A DNA stretch of 64,000 nucleotides. Source: Oscillibacter sp. GTDB lineage: Bacteria > Bacillota > Clostridia > Oscillospirales > Oscillospiraceae. The notes under the pieces are model-generated. The model was not told the origin of the DNA. It worked only from the letters and a program-made list of their open reading frames with translations, and ran no database searches. Shown piece after piece: positions 24,978-34,047 of the stretch. How positions within the stretch are numbered: the stretch's first letter is position 1; each line of letters starts with the position of its first letter. Both the position numbers and the translations under genes were made by a program. Where the stretch lies: positions 47,818 to 111,817 of the forward strand of contig DPPB01000031.1 in NCBI GenBank assembly GCA_003539495.1, given 5' to 3'.

Positions 24978-26054
24978 TTAGTTGTTGGCCTGCTGTAGTA
25001 ATTTCTCAGCCTGCTGCTGGGCAGTGAGGGCGTCAATAATCCCGTCCAGATTTCCATCCAGCACCGGGCCAAGGGGAAAGCTTTTGCTTTCGCCGGACAG
25101 ACGGTGATCCACCACAATCTTCTCGTGGAACCGGTAGGTTCGGATCCTCTCGGCCCGTTCGGCCCCGCCGATCTGACTTCTGCGCAGGGCCGCCTGGGCG
25201 GCGTCCTCCTCCGCCCGCTGCCGGGCGTAGAGGCGGGAGCGCAGGATTTTCATAGCCCTGTCCTTGTTTTTATACTGGCTGCGCTCGTCCTGACACTCTG
25301 CCACCAGACCCGTAGGCAGGTGCGTAATGCGGATGGCGCTCTCGGTTTTATTCACATGCTGGCCTCCGGCGCCGCCGGAGCGGTAGGTGTCTATGCGCAG
25401 GTCCTCCGGGGCGATGTAAAGCTCCGTCTCCTCCGCCTCAGGCAGCACCGCCACAGTGGCGGTGGAGGTGTGGATTCGCCCGGCGCTCTCCGTCTCCGGA
25501 ACACGCTTGACACAGTGGGTACCTCCCTCAAACTTCAGCCGGGCATAGACCCCGGCCCCCTCTACGGTGAGGGTGGCCTCCTTCACACCGCTTAGCTCCG
25601 TGTCGCTGCGGTGGACCACATCAGCCTGCCAGCCGCAGCTATCGGCATAAAGCAAGTACATACGAAGAAGGTCTGCGGCAAACAAGGCCCCCTCCTCGCC
25701 GCCGACCCCGGCCCGCAGCTCCAAAATCACGCTGCGTCCGTCGTCGGGATCCTTGGGCAAAAGCAGCAGCTTCAGCTCCTGTGTGAGCCGATTCTGCCGC
25801 TCCCGGGCCTCCAGCAGCTCCTCCCGGGCCAGGTCCCGCAGCTCCGGGTCGGCAAGCATCCCCTCCGCCTCCCGCTGCATGTCCCGGGCCGCTTCCAGCT
25901 CCCGAAAGGCTATCACCACCGGTTCAAGCTCCTTCTGCTCTCTTGTCAGATCCCGCAGACGGGCAGGGTCGGCATACACCTCCGGCTGGGACAGGAGCAG
26001 CTCCACCTCCTGCAGGCGCAGGGCCGCCCGCTTCAGCTTTTCCTCCATGCTCAC
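24978..26054 (-). CDS. prfA: Peptide chain release factor 1
   Basis: This 358-residue RF1 recognises UAA and UAG stops and hydrolyses peptidyl-tRNA. The catalytic SGGAGGQHVNKTES loop is present. The stop-recognition region reads RVPETESAGRIHTS (P-x-T type, as in RF1 not RF2). Its ATG overlaps the stop of the flavodoxin gene (ATGA). Confidence 0.95.
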   Translation of the reverse strand: MSMEEKLKRAALRLQEVELLLSQPEVYADPARLRDLTREQKELEPVVIAFRELEAARDMQREAEGMLADPELRDLAREELLEARERQNRLTQELKLLLLPKDPDDGRSVILELRAGVGGEEGALFAADLLRMYLLYADSCGWQADVVHRSDTELSGVKEATLTVEGAGVYARLKFEGGTHCVKRVPETESAGRIHTSTATVAVLPEAEETELYIAPEDLRIDTYRSGGAGGQHVNKTESAIRITHLPTGLVAECQDERSQYKNKDRAMKILRSRLYARQRAEEDAAQAALRRSQIGGAERAERIRTYRFHEKIVVDHRLSGESKSFPLGPVLDGNLDGIIDALTAQQQAEKLLQQANN

Positions 26055-26536
26055 AGCCCCAGGGCGTTTTTGGTGTCCTGGATGAACTTATCCCGCCAGA
26101 ACTCGTAGCCCGCATCGTCCGGCCGCAGAGACACATCCGTCAGACGCATACGCTTTAGGAAGGTGGCCATGTGGGCCAGCACATCATCGCAGCGGTCGGC
26201 GCCGCCGCGGGTGACCACGCAGGAAACCTGGGGCAGCTTCCCGGCATTTTGGGCCAAAAAGCTCTTGACGGGGCTGGCGCACCGGCCCGCCCAGGCAGGA
26301 GTGCCGATGATGACCAGGCGATATTCCTGGAGCGGCCGCTCCGTCTGCACGGGGGCAATGGGGCATAGCTTTTTGCTCATAGCCTCCAGGCCTGAGCGCA
26401 GATAGCCCCGAAGCTTGCTGCGATCCTGGCCATCCTCAATTTTCACCAGCTCCGCACCCAGAGCCTGGGCGATCTCGCCCATAGCCTTCTCCGTTCTCCC
26501 GGTGCGGGAATAATATACACACAAAATGTCGCTCAC
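26051..26536 (-). CDS. Flavodoxin-family protein
   Basis: The 161-residue protein has an N-terminal FMN phosphate loop (YYSRTGRTEKA) and the IGTPAWAGRCASPVKSFL segment of the flavodoxin family. It is likely an electron carrier or small flavoprotein. The start is GTG with AAAGGAG upstream. It sits between the ABC-F gene and prfA and overlaps prfA by four bases. Confidence 0.85.
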   Translation of the reverse strand: MSDILCVYYSRTGRTEKAMGEIAQALGAELVKIEDGQDRSKLRGYLRSGLEAMSKKLCPIAPVQTERPLQEYRLVIIGTPAWAGRCASPVKSFLAQNAGKLPQVSCVVTRGGADRCDDVLAHMATFLKRMRLTDVSLRPDDAGYEFWRDKFIQDTKNALGL

Positions 26537-26574
26537 TGCTGTGCGCTCCTTTCTGTCATCCTTCGTTATCTTGT

Positions 26575-28470
26575 TTACTCCTCCAGCTGCAGGCTCAGCT
26601 CCTCCCAGCGGGCCATCTGCTCCTGCAGGGTGTTTTCCGTTTCCATTTTTTTTGCGTAGACCTCCGCCAGCTTATCCGGATCCCGCCCCACCTGCTGCAT
26701 CTGGCCGTCCAGGTCGGCGATCTCCGTCTCCAATTTAGATATGGTGTTCTCGCAGATGGTCAGCTGCCGCCGGGCTGCCTGCTGGGAGCGGTTTCCCTTG
26801 GCAGGGCGGGTGTCTCCCTTCTTTTCCCGGACGGGCGCAGGCGTACGCTCCTGCTTTTCCTGGGCCTTCACGGCCTGATACTGGGTAAAGCCCATAGGAT
26901 AGTCCGTAATAGTGCCATCGGCCAGCTCCCAGATGCGGGTGGCAAAGCGGTTTATAAAGTATCGGTCATGGCTGACAAACAGCAATGTGCCGTCAAAGGC
27001 CTCCACTGCCTCCTCCACCCACTCCCGGGCGGCAATATCCAGATGGTTGGTGGGCTCGTCCAAAATGAGAAAGCTGGTCTGCTCGTCCATGAGCATACAC
27101 AGCCGCAGGCGAGAAAGCTCGCCGCCGGAGAGGGCGGAAACACTCTTGAACACGTCCTCCCCCTGAAACTGGTACTGGGCCAGGCGGTTGCGGGCGCTCT
27201 GAGCGGTCATGCCCTTTTTCTCGTAGAGCATGGTGTCCAGGAGGCTCCGCTCCGGGTGGGCAAAGCGAATGATCTGTGGCAGGTATGCCGTGACCACTGC
27301 AGGCCCAAGGCGGATGGAGCCGCTGTCCGGTCGCTCCTGGCCCACGATCATATTCAGCAGTGTGGTTTTCCCGGTGCCGTTTTCACCCAAGAGGGCGATG
27401 CGCTCCCCCGGCTCCACCCGGAGATAGACATCCGAAAGCAGTGTTCTGTCCCCAAAGGACTTGGTAAGGCCCCGGAGCTGCAGCACCTCGTCGCCCCGAA
27501 ACTCCCGGCTGGCAAACTGGGCATTCATCTTCTTGGCCTTGGTGGGCTTTTCCGTAGTGCGCATACGCTCAATACGCTTTTCCATGGAGAAGGCCCGCTT
27601 ATGAAGGGCATCGTTACCCATGAAGGCCCACAGGTGCATCTGATCGGCGGCCTTTTCCAGCTGCCGGATCTTGGCCTGCTCCTTAAGATACTGCTTCATG
27701 CGCTCCTGGTAGCGCCGCTCCTTTTCCACGGCGTAGAAGCTGTAATTCCCGCTGTAAAACGCCGCCTTGCCGTCGGCAATTTCGATGATGCGGGTAACGG
27801 TGCGGTCTAAAAAATAGCGGTCGTGGGAGATGGTGAGGACGGTGCCCCGAAACTTGGAAATATACTCCTCCAGCCACATGGTGGCCTGAAGGTCCAGGTG
27901 GTTGGTGGGCTCATCCAGCAGGAGGATATCCGTATCCTCCAGGATCAGGCGGCCCAGGTTCACCCGGGTCTTTTCGCCGCCGGAAAGCTCAGAGAAAAGC
28001 CGGCTGCGCATGGAGTCATCGATGGTAAGGCCATTTGCCACCTTGCTGACGGCGGTATCGGTGTCCCAGCCTCCCAATCCCTCGAACCGGGCAGAGAGGT
28101 CGCCGTAGCGCTTTAAGGTAGCGGCGCTGCTGTCCCCAGCGGCCATTTTTTCCGCCAAGGCATCCATCTCCCCTTTCAGCCGCTCCATCCGGGAAAAGGC
28201 CGTGCGCAGCACATCCTCCACAGTGTATTCCGCCGGGTAGACGGGGATCTGGGAGATGAGGCCCAGGCGCTTACCGGGAGCAATGAACACCTCGCCCTCG
28301 TCATAGTCCAGCTCTCCGGTGAGGATCTTAAAAAGGGTGGTCTTCCCCGCCCCATTGCGGCCCAAAATGCCCACCCGCTCACCGGTATCGATCTGAAAGG
28401 TGAGGCCGTCCAATATTTTCTTTTCCAGGTCGAAGGACTTCACAAGTCCCGTGACGCCAATGTCGATCAT
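26575..28470 (-). CDS. ABC-F family ribosome-associated ATPase
   Basis: This 631-residue protein has two ATP-binding cassettes and no membrane segments: Walker A GRNGAGKTT and GENGTGKTT, signatures LSGGEKTR and LSGGELSR, and Walker B followed by DEPTNHLD in both. A coiled C-terminal tail (about 545-631) resembles Uup/YdiF-type members. ABC-F proteins act on the ribosome in translation or antibiotic protection. Which type this is cannot be told from sequence alone. Start overlaps murF (ATGA). Confidence 0.92.
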   Translation of the reverse strand: MIDIGVTGLVKSFDLEKKILDGLTFQIDTGERVGILGRNGAGKTTLFKILTGELDYDEGEVFIAPGKRLGLISQIPVYPAEYTVEDVLRTAFSRMERLKGEMDALAEKMAAGDSSAATLKRYGDLSARFEGLGGWDTDTAVSKVANGLTIDDSMRSRLFSELSGGEKTRVNLGRLILEDTDILLLDEPTNHLDLQATMWLEEYISKFRGTVLTISHDRYFLDRTVTRIIEIADGKAAFYSGNYSFYAVEKERRYQERMKQYLKEQAKIRQLEKAADQMHLWAFMGNDALHKRAFSMEKRIERMRTTEKPTKAKKMNAQFASREFRGDEVLQLRGLTKSFGDRTLLSDVYLRVEPGERIALLGENGTGKTTLLNMIVGQERPDSGSIRLGPAVVTAYLPQIIRFAHPERSLLDTMLYEKKGMTAQSARNRLAQYQFQGEDVFKSVSALSGGELSRLRLCMLMDEQTSFLILDEPTNHLDIAAREWVEEAVEAFDGTLLFVSHDRYFINRFATRIWELADGTITDYPMGFTQYQAVKAQEKQERTPAPVREKKGDTRPAKGNRSQQAARRQLTICENTISKLETEIADLDGQMQQVGRDPDKLAEVYAKKMETENTLQEQMARWEELSLQLEE

Positions 28471-29822
28471 GCTTTTTCCAGTTCCTCAACGATTTTTTCG
28501 AAATGCATGGCATGAGAGGCCTTCACCAGCACTGCGGTGCCGGGGGTGAACTCCCGGTGGAGCGTCTCACAGGCCTGCTCCACAGTGTCAAAGTGATATA
28601 CATTTCCCCGGGCCGTCTCCGTCAGATACTTCATCCACTGGCCGATAGCTACCACGCACTCCAGCTTCAGCTCATTTAGCAGCAGCCCGATCTGCTCATG
28701 GGCCTCGGCCGCTAAATCGCCCAAGTCAAACATATCCCCCAGTACGGCCATGCGCCGGGGCCGGCGGGTGCCCGCCAGCAGCCGCAGGGTCTCGGCCATA
28801 GCCTGGGGATTGGCGTTGTAGCAATCGTCAATGATGATCCGCTCCCCGGGACAGTGGATCAGCCGCATCCGGGACCCGGTGGGGGTGTAGGCCGCCACGC
28901 CACGGATGATTTCCTCCTTGCTAAGGCCCAGGTATTCCCCAATGGCCACGCCCATGGCGGCGGAATAGATCATAAACCGTCCCGGTGAGGGAATGCGCAG
29001 CGAATAGCTGTCTTTTTCCGTGGTCACAGTGCAGCTTAGGCCCTCAATGCCGCGCTCACAGATGTCCGTCACCCGGACATCGCAGTTTTCACTCTCGCCG
29101 CAGCGCAGGGTCTTAAAGGGTAAATGCAGGGTGCTTAGCAGGGGGTCGTCCCCGTTGAGCACGGCGAGGCCGCCCGCCTGCAAATTCTCGAAGATCTCGC
29201 TCTTGGCCCGGAGGACGCCCTGACGGGTGCCGTCCAGGTTGCCGATATGGGCGTCGCCTATGTTGGTGATGACGGCGATGGTAGGCCGCACCATGGTGCC
29301 CATGCGGCGAATTTCGCCGAAGTGGTCCATGCCCGTCTCGATGACCGCCGCCTGATGCTCTTTTTCCAGCCGCAGGAGGGTCTGTGGCGTGCCCACGAAG
29401 TTATTGAAATTTGCCAAGGTCTTGAGGGTATGAAAGTGCTGGCTCAGCACCGCCGCCAGCATCTCCTTGGTGGTGGTTTTGCCCGCGGAGCCGGTGACCT
29501 GCACCATAGGGATGTCAAACTTGCCCCGATACCAGGCCGCAAGTCTTCCCAGCGCCGCCTCGGTGTCATCCACGGCGATGTAGAATTTTCCGGGCAGCAG
29601 TACCTCGGGCATTTGGGCGCACAGGCAGCCCGCCGCGCCCTTCTGAAGGGCCATGTCTATGTAGGCGTGGCCGTCGAACCGCTCGCCCACCAGGGGCACG
29701 AACAGGTCCCCGGTCAGGATATCCCGGCTATCGGTGCTGACGCGCCGGGCGGTATCGCCGTCCTGCAGGAGCTTTCCGTCTACGGCAGCGGCAATCTCCC
29801 GGGCCGTACAGGGGATCCTCAT
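28467..29822 (-). CDS. murF: UDP-N-acetylmuramoyl-tripeptide--D-alanyl-D-alanine ligase
   Basis: This 451-residue Mur ligase adds D-Ala-D-Ala to the peptidoglycan precursor. ATP loop VTGSAGKTTTKEML, NFNNFVGTP, ETGMDHFGEI, ITNIGDAH and DDCYNANP are all present. It overlaps ddl upstream (four bases), which makes the dipeptide it uses, and the ABC-F gene downstream. Confidence 0.95.
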   Translation of the reverse strand: MRIPCTAREIAAAVDGKLLQDGDTARRVSTDSRDILTGDLFVPLVGERFDGHAYIDMALQKGAAGCLCAQMPEVLLPGKFYIAVDDTEAALGRLAAWYRGKFDIPMVQVTGSAGKTTTKEMLAAVLSQHFHTLKTLANFNNFVGTPQTLLRLEKEHQAAVIETGMDHFGEIRRMGTMVRPTIAVITNIGDAHIGNLDGTRQGVLRAKSEIFENLQAGGLAVLNGDDPLLSTLHLPFKTLRCGESENCDVRVTDICERGIEGLSCTVTTEKDSYSLRIPSPGRFMIYSAAMGVAIGEYLGLSKEEIIRGVAAYTPTGSRMRLIHCPGERIIIDDCYNANPQAMAETLRLLAGTRRPRRMAVLGDMFDLGDLAAEAHEQIGLLLNELKLECVVAIGQWMKYLTETARGNVYHFDTVEQACETLHREFTPGTAVLVKASHAMHFEKIVEELEKA

Positions 29823-30880
29823 AGCCGCTCCGCCTTTCTCACGCGCAGAGACTCCTCCGCGATCTTTTCACACAGGGTGTCGTAGTCCATGCCTGCGGCT
29901 GCCGCCTCCTGAGGCACCAGGCTGGTGGGGGTCATGCCCGGGAGGGTGTTCACCTCCAGGCACCAGGCCCGGCCCTCCTCGTCCAGAATAAAGTCTGTCC
30001 GGGAGTAGACGGAAAGGCCCAGGGCCTTATGCAGCTTCAGCGCCGCCTGGCCCACCTGCTTCCACTCGTCGTCCGTGATAGGGGCGGGGCAAATTTCCAC
30101 GGCGCCGCCCTTCTGATACTTGGATTCATAGTCGAAATACGCATTCTTGGGGATAATCTCCACAGCAGGGAGATAGTCATCACCCAAAACAGCCACCTGG
30201 ATCTCCCGGCCCTTGATTTTCTTTTCCACCACCACATGGTCGCCATATTGGAGCATACGGCGCAGGGCACCCGCCAGCTCCTCCTTGGTGTCCGGCAGCT
30301 CCACGCCGATGGAGCTGCCGCCGTTGACGATCTTCACGGCGCAGGGCGTCTCCAGCTTCTCCACCAAAGCGGGGATATCCGCCTCGGTGTAGCGCACGTC
30401 GTGCCAGGGAGCGGTGCGGATGCCCTCGGCGTCCATAAAGCGCTTGGTGATGGCCTTGTCCATAGCCATGCCGCTGGAGACATAGTTGCTGCCGGTGTAG
30501 GGTACGCCCAGCAGGTCCAATGTGGCCTGGATACGCCCATCCTCGCCGCAGGAGCCATGGAGGGCCAGGAACACCAGGTCCGCCATGGCGCACACCTGCA
30601 AAACGCCTTGGCCCAGCATGGAGGGGCTCTGATCCCTCCGGGAGCGGCGCACCGCCTCCAGATCCGGGGCGTCGGAGGACACGCTGTGGTCGGCGCACAG
30701 GCCGTCCGGCGCATCAAAAATATCCTCTATTTTCCCGGTATAGCTCTCCAGACCCAGAAACATATCCACCAGCACCGCCCGGTGTCCCCGGCGGCGCAGG
30801 GCGCGGCAGATGCCGGTGCCGCTGGTGAGCGCCACATTGCGCTCGGTGCTGAGACCTCCTGCCAAAACAATGATCTTCAT
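29819..30880 (-). CDS. ddl: D-alanine--D-alanine ligase family protein
   Basis: This 353-residue ATP-grasp ligase precedes murF and should make the D-Ala-D-Ala dipeptide. Landmarks are LAGGLSTERNVALTSG (binding Glu), HGSCGEDG, VKIVNGGSSIGVEL (in the ATP loop), the omega-loop text KYQKGGAVEICPA and EVNTLPGMTPTSL. The E. coli DdlB omega-loop Tyr is replaced by Glu here, a change I believe common in clostridial relatives, so D-Ala versus D-lactate specificity is left open. ATG at 30880 is chosen at the start of conserved sequence; its Shine-Dalgarno is weak. Confidence 0.88.
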   Translation of the reverse strand: MKIIVLAGGLSTERNVALTSGTGICRALRRRGHRAVLVDMFLGLESYTGKIEDIFDAPDGLCADHSVSSDAPDLEAVRRSRRDQSPSMLGQGVLQVCAMADLVFLALHGSCGEDGRIQATLDLLGVPYTGSNYVSSGMAMDKAITKRFMDAEGIRTAPWHDVRYTEADIPALVEKLETPCAVKIVNGGSSIGVELPDTKEELAGALRRMLQYGDHVVVEKKIKGREIQVAVLGDDYLPAVEIIPKNAYFDYESKYQKGGAVEICPAPITDDEWKQVGQAALKLHKALGLSVYSRTDFILDEEGRAWCLEVNTLPGMTPTSLVPQEAAAAGMDYDTLCEKIAEESLRVRKAERL

Positions 30881-30912
30881 AAAGCAAACCTCGATTCTGC
30901 CAACCGGCAAGA

Positions 30913-30944
30913 TAATATACCAATAGTCAATTAATATACCAATA
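30913..30944 (-). repeat. Direct 13-bp repeats in the ddl promoter region
   Basis: TAATATACCAATA occurs at 30913-30925 and 30932-30944, 19 bases apart, about 35-65 bases upstream of the ddl start. Read on the minus strand, TTGGTA and TATATT from the two copies could form a -35/-10 pair with 17-base spacing. The repeat may be part of the promoter or an operator. Confidence 0.5.
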
Positions 30945-31012
30945 GATAGTATAGTATAGCATATCCGGCCGCAGATTACAACGGATATACAGGAAGATTT
31001 TGATGGGTACAA

Positions 31013-31043
31013 AAGCCGGGTGCAGTCTTACTCCGCACCCGGC
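31013..31043 (-). terminator. Terminator after the FtsW/RodA-family gene
   Basis: Stem CCGGGTGC / GCACCCGG with 11-base loop, followed by CTTTTGT on the minus strand, 29 bases past the stop. Confidence 0.65.
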
Positions 31044-31071
31044 CTACTCTCTCTTTTTTTCTATTTTATTC

Positions 31072-32220
31072 TCACCGCAGCCACTCGGGTCGGGTGCGCT
31101 TCTGTATGCCGGAGGCCATTCCCATGGCAGCAAACAGCGTGACGATGGAGGTGCCGCCGTAGCTGACGAACGGCAGGGTCAGGCCGATGACGGGCATCAC
31201 AAACAGGCACATGCCGATGTTGCAAATCACCTGGAAGATCAGCATCGCCGCCACTCCTACACAGATATACATATCCATTTTCTGCTGGGTATGGCGCGCG
31301 ATGAGCACGCAGCGGAAGATGATGGCCGCCAAAAGCGCAATGGTAAACAGGCACCCCAGCATACCCAACTCCTCGCCGATGACGGAAAAAATGAAGTCCG
31401 TGTGCCGGGCCGGCAGGCTCCAGGCGTCCTTGGCCTGGGTCTGGGTGCCGTGGAACAGGCCCTGGCCCGTGAGCTTGCCGCCGCCCAGAGCCAGGAGGCT
31501 GCGGGTCTGCTGCCAGCCCACGCCCCTAATATCCAGATCGTGGTCAAAGAGGGTCATGAACCGCTCCTTCATATAGGGGTTGATCTTATCTGTCTCCCAC
31601 AGGACATAAAAGGCGAAGCTGCCGCCCAGAATACCGATAACAAACCACCGTTTGGCCACTCCCGCCACAAAGCACATGCAGGCGAAGACAAAAACAAACA
31701 CCAGGGCGCTGCCCATGTCGCCGGACACCGCGGCATAGACCCCAACTATGAGGATCAGGTGTCCACCCAGCATGGCGATGGAAGGAACGGACTTGAGATC
31801 ACGGTTTTCCTGCAGATATACAAGCTGCCGGGCCAGCAGAAGGATGAAGGTGATTTTCACGATCTCCGCCGGCTGCAGGCTCACCGGGATGCCCTCCACG
31901 CCCAACCAGGCTCGGTTGCCGCCGGATTCCATGCCCAAGGGGGTCTTCAGCAGCAGAATCAGGACCAGACTACCGCCCAGGAGCCATTTCCAGTACTTGC
32001 TGATCTCTGCCAGGTCCAGCATGCTCATGAGCACATAGGCTACAATGCCCAGGCACAGAGCCGCCAGCTGGACAACGACATTTTTATAAGAACCCGTATA
32101 GTGGGTGGCGCTGGCAATCATCAGGCAGCCGAAAAGGGTTGTGCCCGTGCAGAGGGCAAGCAGCACCAGGTCTACCTGGCGGAAGCAGCCGACAAAAATT
32201 TCCCATATTTTGCGCAGCAT
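31072..32220 (-). CDS. FtsW/RodA/SpoVE family peptidoglycan polymerase
   Basis: This 382-residue membrane protein of the SEDS family polymerises glycan strands. About ten hydrophobic segments are visible. Characteristic stretches are GNRAWLGVEGIPVSLQPAEIVKI, GDMGSAL, the DFIFSVIGEELG segment, and GLTLPFVSYGGTS. The ATG at 32220 has AAAGGAGG upstream. The DxxGxGWQQ... ARGGLL-type region (GVGWQQTRSLLALGGGKLTG) looks more RodA- than FtsW-like. Exact assignment to elongation, division or sporulation is uncertain. Confidence 0.9.
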   Translation of the reverse strand: MLRKIWEIFVGCFRQVDLVLLALCTGTTLFGCLMIASATHYTGSYKNVVVQLAALCLGIVAYVLMSMLDLAEISKYWKWLLGGSLVLILLLKTPLGMESGGNRAWLGVEGIPVSLQPAEIVKITFILLLARQLVYLQENRDLKSVPSIAMLGGHLILIVGVYAAVSGDMGSALVFVFVFACMCFVAGVAKRWFVIGILGGSFAFYVLWETDKINPYMKERFMTLFDHDLDIRGVGWQQTRSLLALGGGKLTGQGLFHGTQTQAKDAWSLPARHTDFIFSVIGEELGMLGCLFTIALLAAIIFRCVLIARHTQQKMDMYICVGVAAMLIFQVICNIGMCLFVMPVIGLTLPFVSYGGTSIVTLFAAMGMASGIQKRTRPEWLR

Positions 32221-32280
32221 ATGGCCGGCCTCCTTTCGTGGGGAGAGAGCATACAAAAGAAAAAAGTGAAAGTTTTTTTG

Positions 32281-32740
32281 AAAACGGGGTTTACGGATTG
32301 CCACAACCAGCCTGCGGGCCGGTCTGGCAATGACACAGTATAGGAAATGCGGTGGGACGGAACGATGCGGGCATCGTCCCCTACGAAGTGTTTACCGATA
32401 GGATTTCGTAGGGCGGCGTGCCCTCACGCCGCCGTGATGGTGCGGTGGTTATCGGGCGGCGGGCTGAGGGCAGCCCGTCCTACGGGTGGGTTACAAGAGG
32501 TGCGGTGGGGCGGTGATACACGCGCGTGCCACCCTACAAGAACTTTTGTAGGGCAGGGCCCGTGTGCCCTGCCGTGGGTGCGGGAAAGGAATCCCCCAGT
32601 CTCGGCTTTGCCGTGCCAGCCCCCTTTAGGCAAGGGGGCCTTGGGGACGGGGGTGCGGATTGCCACAACCAGTGACATCGGTCACTGGTTTCGCAATGAC
32701 ATGGGTTTTTGCAAGAGGTGCAGTTTTGTCCGCAGAAAAT
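32281..32740. repeat. Cluster of intergenic REP-like palindromes
   Basis: The 638-base gap between the rodA-like gene and tsaE holds two repeat types. Type A is GTAGGG-ended imperfect palindromes (around 32373-32396, 32407-32433, 32458-32485 and 32546-32575). Type B is units with GGATTGCCAC at one end and GCAATGACA at the other (32295-32335, 32659-32701). No open frame here looks coding. Similar units lie at 51690-51990, 54004-54056, 61283-61430 and inside the transposase gene at 45981-46448. Confidence 0.7.
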
Positions 32741-32858
32741 ACCACGACAGTATATAGTTTACCACAAGAAGTTTTTTCTGTAAACGCCTCCTCCGCTCTT
32801 TTCTTTTGTTTTTTGTCGTGCTATAATAAGCTGATTGCAGGCAAAGAGGGTGAGAAGC

Positions 32859-33287
32859 ATGGTCTATCGGACGGAGAGTGCGGCGCAGACGGAGGCCTTA
32901 GGCCGGGAATTAGGTGCGAGGCTGCGTCCGGGCAGTGTAGTGGCCTTTCGGGGCGGCCTGGGCATGGGCAAGACCGCTTTTACCCGGGGTCTGGCCCAGG
33001 GCCTGGGCTGCACAGGCCGGGTCACAAGCCCTACCTTTACCATAGTCAACGAATACCGGGGGAATATTCCCCTGTTTCACTTCGATATGTACCGGCTGGA
33101 CAGCTCCGATGCCCTCTTTGACATCGGCTGGGAGGACTATCTGGACCGGGGCGGCGTGTGCGCTGTGGAATGGAGCGAGAACGTAGCCGATGCCATGCCT
33201 GACGGCACGGTGTATGTGACCATCCAGCGCTCTCCGGAGGGCGAAAATACCCGAAAAATTACCATTACAGGAGGCGACGCACTGTGA
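32859..33287 (+). CDS. tsaE: tRNA threonylcarbamoyladenosine biosynthesis ATPase TsaE
   Basis: This 142-residue protein has Walker A GGLGMGKTAF, then VTSPTFTIVNEYRG and the HFDMYRLD and EDYLDRGGVCAVEWSE blocks of TsaE/YjeE, the ATPase partner of TsaB-TsaD in t6A synthesis. The ATG at 32859 is supported by AAAGAGGGTGAG; a TTG at 32835 is less likely. It overlaps tsaB by GTGA. Confidence 0.92.
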   Translation: MVYRTESAAQTEALGRELGARLRPGSVVAFRGGLGMGKTAFTRGLAQGLGCTGRVTSPTFTIVNEYRGNIPLFHFDMYRLDSSDALFDIGWEDYLDRGGVCAVEWSENVADAMPDGTVYVTIQRSPEGENTRKITITGGDAL

Positions 33288-33997
33288 AAACCCTGGCGCT
33301 GGAGACCTCGGCCAAGAGCGTGTCCGTGGCCGTGACGGAGGACGGCAGGGTGCTGGCCTCCTCCTACCAAAATATCGGTCTGACCCACAGTGTGACATTG
33401 ATGCCGCTGCTGGACGGGATGCTGCAAAACGCGGGGCTGGCTCTTTCAGACATGGATCTTTTAGCCGTGGCGGCAGGGCCGGGCAGCTTTACAGGCCTGC
33501 GCATCGGCGTTTCGGCTCTGAAGGGCCTGGCCTGGGCAGAGGATAAGCCCTGCTGCGGCGTGTCCACCCTGGAGGCCATGGCCCAGAACGGGCGGCTGTT
33601 TGAGGGCACCGTCATCTGTGCCATGGACGCCCGGCGCAGCCAGGTATATAACGCCCTGTTCCGCTGTGAGGACGGCCAATTGACCCGCCTGTGCCCGGAT
33701 CGAGCCATCGGTCTGGAGGAACTGGCGCAGGAGCTGAAGGAGGACGAAAATCCCAAGCTGGCCGTGGGCGACGGCGCCCACCTGTGCCGGGACTACCTCA
33801 ATAGCCACGGTATCCCCTGTCGCCTGGCGCCGGAGAATGGACTATACCAATCCGCTGTGGGGGTGGCCCTGGTGGCAGAGGACATGGCCCGCCGGGGCGA
33901 GACCGTCAGCGGCCGGGATCTGGCGCCCACCTATCTGCGCCTTTCTCAGGCGGAGCGGGAGAGGCTTGAAAAGGGCTTGAAGATCACATTGGATTGA
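33284..33997 (+). CDS. tsaB: tRNA threonylcarbamoyladenosine biosynthesis protein TsaB
   Basis: This 237-residue ASKHA-fold protein (YeaZ) begins ALETSAKSVSVAV and has the AAGPGSFTGLRIGVSALKGLA block. It scaffolds TsaD in t6A formation. It starts with GTG overlapping the tsaE stop (GTGA). The TsaC activity of the same pathway is on the fused gene 10 kb away. Confidence 0.93.
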   Translation: MKTLALETSAKSVSVAVTEDGRVLASSYQNIGLTHSVTLMPLLDGMLQNAGLALSDMDLLAVAAGPGSFTGLRIGVSALKGLAWAEDKPCCGVSTLEAMAQNGRLFEGTVICAMDARRSQVYNALFRCEDGQLTRLCPDRAIGLEELAQELKEDENPKLAVGDGAHLCRDYLNSHGIPCRLAPENGLYQSAVGVALVAEDMARRGETVSGRDLAPTYLRLSQAERERLEKGLKITLD

Positions 33998-34047
33998 CAG
34001 GCCCTATCATTTCGTTTTTAATTTTTTTATATACGGAGGATACTTCT

